This document shows positions 1-4,105 of a stretch of 5,002 nucleotides of DNA, one piece after another (position 1 is the first letter of the stretch; each line of letters opens with the position of its first letter). The stretch is taken from contig CAMIWP010000111.1 in NCBI GenBank assembly GCA_946402475.1, positions 1-5,002 of the forward strand. Direction: 5' to 3'. The translations under genes and the position numbers were made by a program. The notes under the pieces are model-generated. The model did not search any database. It was not told the origin of the DNA and was given only the letters and a program-made list of their open reading frames with translations. Origin of the DNA: an uncultured Selenomonadaceae bacterium (lineage in GTDB: Bacteria > Bacillota_C > Negativicutes > Selenomonadales > Selenomonadaceae).

Positions 1-22
1 GCCTTTCCTTTGCGTTTTTTCC

Positions 23-733
23 TTAATTTTCAATAGCCGTTTCCAAGGCAATGCGGATCATGTCGATGAAGCTGGTCTGTCGCTCTTCCGCGTTGCAGGC
101 TTCTCTCGTGAGGAGATGGTCGCTCACCGTGAAGAGAGCCAAGGCTTGGACGTGGAACTGGGCAGCTAAGACGTAGAGGGCCGCAGTCTCCATTTCCACG
201 GCGAGGATGCCATAGCGGCGAAGTTTTTCATTGTCGATTTCTTTGTCGTAGAAACGATCTACGGAGATGATGTTTCCCACGCGTGCCTGAAGGTTCAGTT
301 TCTTTGTATTGGCAACGGCCTTGGAAAGAAGATCGTAGTCGGCAATGGGGGCGAAGTTGATGCTACCGCCGAAGATGTTGCGGATGATGGAGGAATCCGT
401 GGAAGCCGCCTGAGCGATGAGAATATCCCGAAGATGCACGTCCGGGTGCATGCCCCCGCAGGTACCTACGCGGAAGAGTTTCTTCACACCGTACTCGGAG
501 ATGAGTTCATGGACGTAGATGGAGATGGATGGAATGCCCATCCCGGTTCCCTGCACGGAAAGGGGAACTCCCTTATAGGTACCCGTATACCCTAGGATGT
601 TGCGGATAGCGGTGTACTGCTTGGGGTTGTCCAGGAAGTTTTCGGCAATGAATTTTGCCCGAAGGGGATCCCCCGGTAGGAGGATGCGCGGGGCGATGTC
701 GCCCTTTTCTGCGGATATGTGCGGTGTGGACAT
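23..733 (-). CDS. deoD: Purine nucleoside phosphorylase, DeoD type
   Basis: Cytosolic enzyme that splits purine (deoxy)ribonucleosides with phosphate to give the free base and (deoxy)ribose-1-phosphate, in purine salvage. The protein has 236 residues, close to the 239 of E. coli DeoD. Residues known in the hexameric PNP family are all visible, one number higher than in E. coli: His5, Gly21 in LLPGDP, Arg25, Arg44, Arg88 in FRVGTCGG (phosphate site), the ribose-binding EMET at 180-183, the catalytic Asp205 in TVSDH and Arg218. An in-frame ATG lies six codons upstream (751), but its codons contain the AAAGAGGG Shine-Dalgarno, so the start at 733 (MSTPHIS) is preferred. No terminator hairpin follows the stop. 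The minus-strand sequence after it (about 2-11) reads AAAGGAAAGG, which could be the ribosome site of a next gene outside the window. Identification is firm; the operon is inference. Confidence 0.97.
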   Translation of the reverse strand: MSTPHISAEKGDIAPRILLPGDPLRAKFIAENFLDNPKQYTAIRNILGYTGTYKGVPLSVQGTGMGIPSISIYVHELISEYGVKKLFRVGTCGGMHPDVHLRDILIAQAASTDSSIIRNIFGGSINFAPIADYDLLSKAVANTKKLNLQARVGNIISVDRFYDKEIDNEKLRRYGILAVEMETAALYVLAAQFHVQALALFTVSDHLLTREACNAEERQTSFIDMIRIALETAIEN

Positions 734-740
734 AAAAATA

Positions 741-748
741 CCCTCTTT
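741..748 (-). promoter_or_regulatory. Shine-Dalgarno of deoD (decides the start)
   Basis: On the minus strand AAAGAGGG lies 7 nt before the ATG at 733. It sits inside the codons of the longer reading that would start at 751, so the longer start is unlikely. Confidence 0.8.
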
Positions 749-768
749 CATAAAATAATCATAATTCT

Positions 769-797
769 ATTATAAAATATGCCCATTCGATAGGCCA
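769..797 (-). promoter_or_regulatory. Probable promoter of deoD
   Basis: A perfect -10 hexamer TATAAT is read on the minus strand at 774-769, about 36 bp before the deoD start. The -35 position at 17-bp spacing (797-792, TGGCCT) matches the consensus at only three of six bases, so the promoter may be weak or activator-dependent. The region diverges from the rnpB promoter on the other strand. Confidence 0.45.
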
Positions 798-850
798 GTC
801 TTTTTTGAGATTGGGGGAAATTTCGACAGAGGGTAGCAGTTGTGCCGTGG

Positions 851-880
851 TTGACATGTGGACACAATATGTAGTATAAT
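851..880 (+). promoter_or_regulatory. Consensus sigma-A promoter of rnpB
   Basis: TTGACA at 851-856 and TATAAT at 875-880 are both perfect hexamers, with an 18-bp spacer. The predicted start at about 887-888 coincides with the first base of the P1 helix of RNase P RNA. This is the strongest promoter in the window, as expected for a highly expressed stable RNA. Confidence 0.9.
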
Positions 881-887
881 GATAGCT

Positions 888-1251
888 GTTGATATGAGTA
901 GTTCAGGCAATCGCGGCAGCTCTTACAGCTGATGAGGAAAGTCCGGGCTCCATAGGGCAGTGTGCTGGATAACGTCCAGCGGGGGTGACCCCAGAGATAG
1001 TGCCATAGAAATTTAAACCGCCGACTTGTCGGTAAGGGTGGAAAGGTGCGGTAAGAGCGCACCAGCAGTCAGGTGACTGGCTGGCTTTGGTAAACCTCAC
1101 ACGGAGCAAGACCTAATAGGGAAGGGATGATGCGGCCCGCGGAACCTTCCGGGTTGTGTCGCTTGAGCCGATGGGTGACCATTCGGCCTAGATAAATGAT
1201 TGCCGCTGTCTTGCAGCACAAAACCCGGCTTATTGGCTGCTCATGTTAACC
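888..1251 (+). ncRNA. rnpB: RNase P RNA, type A (catalytic M1 RNA)
   Basis: Catalytic RNA that, with the RnpA protein, removes 5' leaders from precursor tRNAs. The universal cores are present: GAGGAAAGTCCGGGCTCC at 934-951, AGGGTGGAAAGG followed by GCGGTAAGAGCGCACC near 1035-1062, AGATAAATGATTGCC at 1190-1204 and ACAAAACCCGGCTTAT at 1218-1233. P1 forms from 888-903 and 1235-1250, 16 pairs with wobbles, which sets both ends. The arrangement after 1100 matches E. coli (type A, P15-P17), and the GGU that pairs with the tRNA 3' CCA is at 1152-1154. P18 is capped by a GUGA tetraloop. P3 (917-931) and P12 (1021-1032, CCGA-CUUG-UCGG) are very short compared with E. coli. Exact ends are estimates within a few bases. 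Confidence 0.97.
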
Positions 1252-1266
1252 TCGTTTCAGTCGAAT

Positions 1267-1291
1267 GACTGCCCGTGAGGCAGTCTGTTTT
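1267..1291 (+). terminator. Hairpin terminator after rnpB
   Basis: GACTGCC (1267-1273) and GGCAGTC (1279-1285) form a perfect 7-bp stem with a 5-nt loop, followed by TGTTTTC. The T-tract is short and interrupted, so some readthrough into the riboswitch leader is conceivable. Confidence 0.7.
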
Positions 1292-1329
1292 CATGTTGAG
1301 GACAATTCTGAAAAACCGATGAAAACAAA

Positions 1330-1373
1330 AGGACTTTTGAACGGGAAGATAACGACTTGAGTCCTAAGTCGTT
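1330..1373 (+). other. Leader hairpin with possible loop pseudoknot, or a dyad operator
   Basis: AACGACTT (1351-1358) and AAGTCGTT (1366-1373) form a perfect 8-bp inverted repeat with a 7-nt loop. Six loop bases, AGTCCT (1360-1365), are complementary to AGGACT at 1330-1335. There is no T-run after it, so it is not an ordinary terminator. It sits about 30 nt before the c-di-AMP aptamer. It could act as RNA (part of the leader) or as DNA (a protein-binding dyad). The rest of 1292-1403 shows no gene and no convincing -35/-10 pair. Confidence 0.4.
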
Positions 1374-1403
1374 TCCATAGATAGGGCATTTTTGATGGAA
1401 TCA

Positions 1404-1536
1404 GGAAGCCGAATCCGGCCCGGGAGCGGGGGAACCATTTATTGGGGTGAATGTCAAGGCTGCGGTAACGCAAAGCAGGCAAGGACGGACTCTCTGTCCT
1501 AATCCGGCAGCTAACCTCGCAGGCGTAAAAGAGAGG
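1404..1536 (+). promoter_or_regulatory. c-di-AMP riboswitch (ydaO/yuaA class)
   Basis: This RNA class senses cyclic di-AMP and usually switches its gene off when the ligand is bound. It typically controls cell-wall hydrolases and osmolyte or potassium transporters. Conserved blocks in order are GCCGAATCCG (1408-1417), GGGGGAACC (1428-1436), TTGGGGTGAAT (1442-1452), a GUAA-capped hairpin at 1461-1472, a GGAC/GTCC hairpin (1483-1486 with 1496-1499), CCGGCAGCTAACCTCG (1504-1519) and the closing GGC (1522-1524). P1 shows only three sure pairs (1408-1410 with 1522-1524). The loop CTCTCT (1490-1495) is complementary to AGAGAG (1530-1535), corresponding to the loop-to-3'-flank pseudoknot I recall for this class. 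That strand overlaps the Shine-Dalgarno of the hydrolase gene. The class call rests on recognised consensus; the mode of control is inference. Confidence 0.93.
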
Positions 1537-1538
1537 AG
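1532..1538 (+). promoter_or_regulatory. Shine-Dalgarno of the NlpC/P60 gene, overlapping the riboswitch
   Basis: AGAGGAG ends 8 nt before the TTG start at 1547, and a run of eight T (1541-1548) fills most of the gap. It supports TTG as the real start and shares four bases (1532-1535) with the 3' strand of the riboswitch pseudoknot. Confidence 0.8.
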
Positions 1539-1546
1539 ACTTTTTT

Positions 1547-2209
1547 TTGAGTAATCTAGTCCGTGTATGTTTGTTGTGTATTCTTTGTGTATGCAGTTTC
1601 TCCGTGGCGAGTGCTTCGGCGTTCCGTGTGGGGGATCAGGGGAGCGAGGTTGCGGAGATCCAGGGTCAGTTGGCAAGTCTTGGCTACGATGTGGTAGCGG
1701 ATGGGGATTTCGGCCCCGCTACGGCGGAAGCCATCAAGGCATTTCAGGCGGACAATGGATTGGAAGCAGACGGTCTTGTGGGGGAGTCGACCTATTCGGC
1801 TCTTCTGGGAAAGGCCATGCCCAAGGTTAGCCGCGGAGCCAATTATATTTCCCGCCGTATCATTCAGACTTCCTTGCAGTATATCGGCGTTCCCTATGTT
1901 TTTGGCGGCACTTCTCCCGGTGGTTTTGATTGCTCCGGTTATGTGCGCTATGTGTTTGCCAACGCAGGTGTTTACTTGCCTCGCATGGCGGACGAGCAGT
2001 ACGAGGTGGGCATCCCTGTTTCCGGCAATGAAATGGTTCCGGGGGATCTGGTGTTCTTCTCTACCTATGAGTACGGTCCTTCCCATGTAGGCATCTACCT
2101 GGGGGATGGGAATTTCATCAACGCCAGCTCCAGCCGAGGGGTGGCGATTGATTCCCTTCACAGTTCTTATTGGGGTTCTTGCTACATTGGAGCTCGCAGG
2201 GTTGTGTAA
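1547..2209 (+). CDS. Secreted NlpC/P60 peptidoglycan hydrolase with PG-binding domain
   Basis: Predicted cell-wall endopeptidase that cuts peptide stems of peptidoglycan outside the cytoplasmic membrane. Of 220 residues, 1-25 look like a signal peptide: a hydrophobic stretch with four cysteines and a probable signal peptidase I site after ASASA. Residues 27-88 are a PG_binding_1 domain (FRVGDQGSEVAEIQGQL, then DGDFGPAT and ADGLVGEST). Residues about 103-220 are the NlpC/P60 domain, with Cys129 in FDCSGYV, His180 in SHVGIYLG and Asn192 in FINASS as the third catalytic-site residue. The start is TTG behind a good Shine-Dalgarno. The c-di-AMP riboswitch directly upstream ties its expression to c-di-AMP, a recurring pairing for wall hydrolases. 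It ends at a strong terminator, so it appears to be a single-gene unit. The exact bond cleaved cannot be read from the sequence. Confidence 0.93.
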   Translation: MSNLVRVCLLCILCVCSFSVASASAFRVGDQGSEVAEIQGQLASLGYDVVADGDFGPATAEAIKAFQADNGLEADGLVGESTYSALLGKAMPKVSRGANYISRRIIQTSLQYIGVPYVFGGTSPGGFDCSGYVRYVFANAGVYLPRMADEQYEVGIPVSGNEMVPGDLVFFSTYEYGPSHVGIYLGDGNFINASSSRGVAIDSLHSSYWGSCYIGARRVV

Positions 2210-2217
2210 ATAAGGAG

Positions 2218-2245
2218 AAAGGAGAGGGCTTTCCTCTCCTTTTTT
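2218..2245. terminator. Strong intrinsic terminator between convergent genes
   Basis: GGAGAGG (2221-2227) pairs with CCTCTCC (2233-2239) around a GCTTT loop, and flanking A/T bases extend the stem. Six T (2240-2245) follow on the plus strand, ending the hydrolase transcript. Read on the minus strand the same stem is followed by TTTCTCCTTA, so it may also serve the small gene at 2272-2349, less efficiently. Confidence 0.9.
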
Positions 2246-2271
2246 GTTGGAACGGCGGCGAGCCGACTTCC

Positions 2272-2349
2272 TTATCCCGTGAAAATCTCATCCCAGAAAA
2301 CGTAGGCCGCCATCAGCAGGATAAGCAACCAAAGGAAGACATCGCTCAT
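2272..2349 (-). CDS. Small single-pass membrane peptide, 25 aa, unknown function
   Basis: I do not recognise a family. The reading frame encodes 25 residues, beginning MSDVFLWLLI and ending WDEIFTG before a TAA stop. Residues 4-19 are almost purely hydrophobic and could span the membrane once. The flanks carry only acidic residues (Asp3, Asp20, Glu21) and there is no Lys or Arg. Support for a real gene is the AAGGGGG Shine-Dalgarno 7 nt before the ATG (2363-2357), a near-consensus promoter at 2402-2374 with a leader of only about 18 nt, and a potentially bidirectional terminator downstream. It converges on the hydrolase gene and diverges from folB. Its length resembles accessory subunits of membrane complexes (KdpF- or CydX-like) or type I toxin peptides, but it does not resemble the sequences of those I can recall. 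Confidence 0.65.
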   Translation of the reverse strand: MSDVFLWLLILLMAAYVFWDEIFTG

Positions 2350-2356
2350 ATTTGTG

Positions 2357-2363
2357 CCCCCTT
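2357..2363 (-). promoter_or_regulatory. Shine-Dalgarno of the 25-aa membrane peptide gene
   Basis: AAGGGGG on the minus strand, 7 nt before the ATG at 2349. A second purine block (AAGGAAGGG) lies just upstream, so the whole short leader is G/A-rich. Confidence 0.65.
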
Positions 2364-2373
2364 CCCTTCCTTA

Positions 2374-2402
2374 ATAATATAGGTTACTCATATCGTTGGC
2401 AA
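2374..2402 (-). promoter_or_regulatory. Promoter of the 25-aa membrane peptide gene
   Basis: On the minus strand TTGCCA (2402-2397) and TATTAT (2379-2374) each match the sigma-A consensus at five of six bases, with an ideal 17-bp spacer. An AT-rich palindrome (2404-2417) lies immediately upstream of the -35 and could act as an UP element or operator. Confidence 0.65.
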
Positions 2403-2403
2403 G

Positions 2404-2417
2404 GAAAATATATTTTC
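2404..2417. repeat. Perfect 14-bp AT-rich palindrome
   Basis: GAAAATATATTTTC is identical to its own reverse complement. It lies just upstream of the -35 of the small membrane peptide gene and about 80 bp before folB. It could be a regulator site or just AT-rich promoter-flanking DNA. No convincing plus-strand promoter for folB was found in 2403-2485. Confidence 0.5.
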
Positions 2418-2486
2418 TTTCTACGATCATGGAAGGATTTTTTTTATTTATCGCGAAGTAATCAGTGAATCAAGAATTTGTAGGAT

Positions 2487-2491
2487 AGGAG
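2487..2491 (+). promoter_or_regulatory. Shine-Dalgarno of folB (decides the start)
   Basis: AGGAG ends 8 nt before the ATG at 2500. It overlaps an in-frame GTG at 2491 that would otherwise give three extra residues, so the ATG is the better start. Confidence 0.75.
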
Positions 2492-2499
2492 TGACCACA

Positions 2500-2862
2500 A
2501 TGGCAAAGATCAGGATTCATAATATGATGTTCTATGGGTTTCATGGCATCTACGAGTATGAGAGGGAGCAGGGACAGAAATTCTACATCGACGTGGAGAT
2601 CGAGATGGACGACGAGAAGGCCGTGGACACGGATGACGTGAAAGATGCGGTGGATACGGCGTCGGTCTACGACATCGTGGGAGACGCGGTGAAGAACAAG
2701 CGCTATCAGCTGCTCATTTCCCTTTCGGCCCATATCGGGGACAAGCTCCTTGAGAAGTATCCCCACTTTACGGCAGTTACCGCTACCATTCGCAAGCCTT
2801 CCGTGCCGATCTCCGGCCCCATCGACTATGTGGAAGTCGAGACCACTCGGACGAGAAAGTGA
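2500..2862 (+). CDS. folB: Dihydroneopterin aldolase family protein (FolB-like), divergent pterin site
   Basis: FolB converts 7,8-dihydroneopterin to 6-hydroxymethyl-dihydropterin plus glycolaldehyde in cytosolic folate synthesis, as an octamer of T-fold subunits. The 120 residues match the family length. Family marks are FYGFHGIYEYE (11-21) with Glu21 at the place of catalytic Glu22 of S. aureus FolB, GQKFYIDVE (25-33), and TIRKPSVPISG (96-106) with Lys99 at the place of Lys100. Aligned without gaps to the S. aureus protein as I recall it, the conserved Tyr54 is Thr53 and the pterin-anchoring Glu74 is Ile73 (in QLLISLSAHIG). No other folate gene is adjacent; the gene stands alone with its own terminator. 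Family membership is firm. Whether it is an active aldolase, a variant with another substrate, or a non-catalytic relative is open. Confidence 0.85.
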   Translation: MAKIRIHNMMFYGFHGIYEYEREQGQKFYIDVEIEMDDEKAVDTDDVKDAVDTASVYDIVGDAVKNKRYQLLISLSAHIGDKLLEKYPHFTAVTATIRKPSVPISGPIDYVEVETTRTRK

Positions 2863-2874
2863 TGTATTTTCCTG

Positions 2875-2912
2875 CCATTTGCCGATTTTGTGTCGGCAAA
2901 TGGTTTTTTTTT
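2875..2912 (+). terminator. Strong intrinsic terminator after folB
   Basis: CCATTTGCCGA (2875-2885) and TCGGCAAATGG (2893-2903) form a perfect 11-bp stem with a 7-nt loop, followed by nine T. It separates folB from the dprA unit. Confidence 0.95.
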
Positions 2913-2931
2913 GGAAAATTTTTTGTTAGTG

Positions 2932-2960
2932 TTGCATTTTGCAGAATATTTTTGTATCAT
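2932..2960 (+). promoter_or_regulatory. Probable promoter of the dprA-topA operon
   Basis: TTGCAT (2932-2937) and TATCAT (2955-2960) are separated by 17 bp. The -10 matches five of six consensus bases, and the -35 keeps only TTG. The predicted start near 2967 gives a leader of about 37 nt. Confidence 0.55.
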
Positions 2961-2988
2961 AAGAAAATATCCGATTGCCGTGCCGGAT

Positions 2989-2995
2989 GGGGGAG
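2989..2995 (+). promoter_or_regulatory. Shine-Dalgarno of dprA (decides the start)
   Basis: GGGGGAG ends 8 nt before the ATG at 3004. The open frame extends upstream to 2890, but that extension would begin inside the folB terminator hairpin and upstream of the dprA promoter. Confidence 0.8.
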
Positions 2996-3003
2996 ATGAT
3001 GGG

Positions 3004-4101
3004 ATGGAAGCGTATTATCTGGCGGCATTGCAGAGGGCCGGGGGCATGGGAAGCGTTCACTTGCAAAAACTGTTGGAAGTTTTTGTCGATGGAAGGGCAA
3101 TCTGGCAGGCTCCGTCGAAGGAACTTGCCTCCGTCGGGGGACTGCCGGATCACTTGCTTGCTTCTCTGGATTCTTTGCGCCGGGTCAGGCCGGATTATCC
3201 CAAAGAGTTGGCGGAAATCTGCGACAAAAAGGAAATCCGGCTTTGTTCTGTGCGATCCGCAGATTATCCCAAGTACCTGAAGGAAATCTTCGACCCTCCC
3301 GTGGTGTTCTTCTATCGGGGCAGCCTGCCGAAGGAGGAGGAGCTCTGTCTTGCCATGGTGGGCTCCAGGCGGTTCAGCCGGTATGGGGAGCAGGTGGCCC
3401 TCGACCTTGCGGAAAAGCTCGCCGCTGCCGGCGTCACGGTGGTCAGCGGCGCGGCGAGGGGGATCGATACCTGCGCTCACCTGGGAGCGCTAAAGGCGGG
3501 ACGGACTTTGGCGGTACTGGGCTGCGGCGTGGATGTGGCGTATCCTTCGGAAAACGCTTCCCTGTTGCGGCAGATTGCCGAAAGGGGAGCGGTGATCTCC
3601 GAATATGAGCCGGGAACTTCCCCGCTGCCCGCTTTTTTCCCGGCCCGGAACCGCATCATCAGCGGCTTGTGCCGGGGAACCATCGTGGTGGAGGCCGCCA
3701 GGCGGAGCGGTTCTCTCATCACGGCGGAGCTGGCTCTCAACGAGGGCCGGGATGTGTTCGCCGTGCCGGGAAGCATTTTCGCGGATACCAGCCGGGGCTG
3801 TCACTATCTGATTCAACAGGGGGCAAAACTGGTGACGGATGTTGCCGACGTCCTGGCGGAATACGGAAGATCAGGAAAACGGGGGGAACCAGCCAGAAAG
3901 AGGCCGGAGCTCAATCCCGAGGAGGCGGCTGTCTACAGCGTCCTTTCCTATGATCATCCCCTTTCCATAGATGAGATCATATACAGCCTCAAGGGCCAGG
4001 GAGACGCATCGGGAATCGCTTTTCTGCTGCTTCAGATGCAGCTCAAGGGACTCGTGGTGGAGAACAAGTCGCGAGGTTATTTGCGCGCGGAAAGGGAGTG
4101 A
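3004..4101 (+). CDS. dprA: DNA processing protein DprA (Smf)
   Basis: DprA binds incoming single-stranded DNA and loads RecA onto it during natural transformation; the family is also kept in species not known to be competent. The 365 residues have the full three-part layout. An N-terminal helical region occupies about 1-65. The Rossmann-like core runs from about 115 to 285, with MVGSRRFSRYG (118-128), VVSGAARGIDTCAH (146-159), LGCGVDVAYP (172-181), FFPARNRIISGL (211-222), VVEAARRSGSLITA (228-241) and VPGSIF (254-259). A C-terminal winged-helix domain covers about 303-362 (LNPEEAAVYSVL onward). The start at MEAYYLAAL is set by the Shine-Dalgarno. topA follows after 4 nt, the usual Firmicutes order, so the two are probably co-transcribed. 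No competence gene is visible nearby, so a transformation role is not shown by context. Confidence 0.96.
   Translation: MEAYYLAALQRAGGMGSVHLQKLLEVFVDGRAIWQAPSKELASVGGLPDHLLASLDSLRRVRPDYPKELAEICDKKEIRLCSVRSADYPKYLKEIFDPPVVFFYRGSLPKEEELCLAMVGSRRFSRYGEQVALDLAEKLAAAGVTVVSGAARGIDTCAHLGALKAGRTLAVLGCGVDVAYPSENASLLRQIAERGAVISEYEPGTSPLPAFFPARNRIISGLCRGTIVVEAARRSGSLITAELALNEGRDVFAVPGSIFADTSRGCHYLIQQGAKLVTDVADVLAEYGRSGKRGEPARKRPELNPEEAAVYSVLSYDHPLSIDEIIYSLKGQGDASGIAFLLLQMQLKGLVVENKSRGYLRAERE
4091..4098 (+). promoter_or_regulatory. Shine-Dalgarno of topA (decides the TTG start)
   Basis: AAAGGGAG lies inside the last codons of dprA and ends 7 nt before TTG at 4106. Its position supports this rare start codon and suggests translational coupling to dprA. 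Confidence 0.75.
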
Positions 4102-4105
4102 GGGA

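Noticed and set aside
748..1109. Minus-strand open frames over rnpB
   Set aside because: They cover a well-defined structured RNA gene and its promoter; their translations are low-complexity chance readings.
1112..1154. Apparent loss of the GGU tRNA-CCA contact in RNase P RNA (GAU in the apical part of P15-P17)
   Set aside because: By E. coli numbering the GGU is in the strand after the hairpin (CCGGGT); it is intact here at 1152-1154.
1319..1360. Possible 13-codon leader peptide (MKTKGLLNGKITT) ending in the leader hairpin
   Set aside because: No Shine-Dalgarno lies at a usable distance, and there is no run of regulatory codons for an amino-acid attenuator.
1556..2161. Minus-strand open frame (201 aa) opposite the NlpC/P60 gene
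   Set aside because: It is a shadow of a gene with signal peptide, PG-binding and catalytic motifs, with no own signals.
2170..2382. Plus-strand open frame (70 aa) starting inside the hydrolase 3' end
   Set aside because: It runs through the terminator hairpin at 2218-2245 and lies opposite the better-supported 25-aa gene. It has no Shine-Dalgarno.
2300..2400. Antisense RNA opposite the small membrane peptide (type I toxin-antitoxin)
   Set aside because: No plus-strand promoter of acceptable quality was found over this interval, so a toxin-antitoxin call is not supported.
2890..3003. N-terminal extension of DprA by 38 residues
   Set aside because: It would start inside the folB terminator loop and upstream of the probable promoter. 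The added residues do not look like DprA, and a strong Shine-Dalgarno points to 3004.
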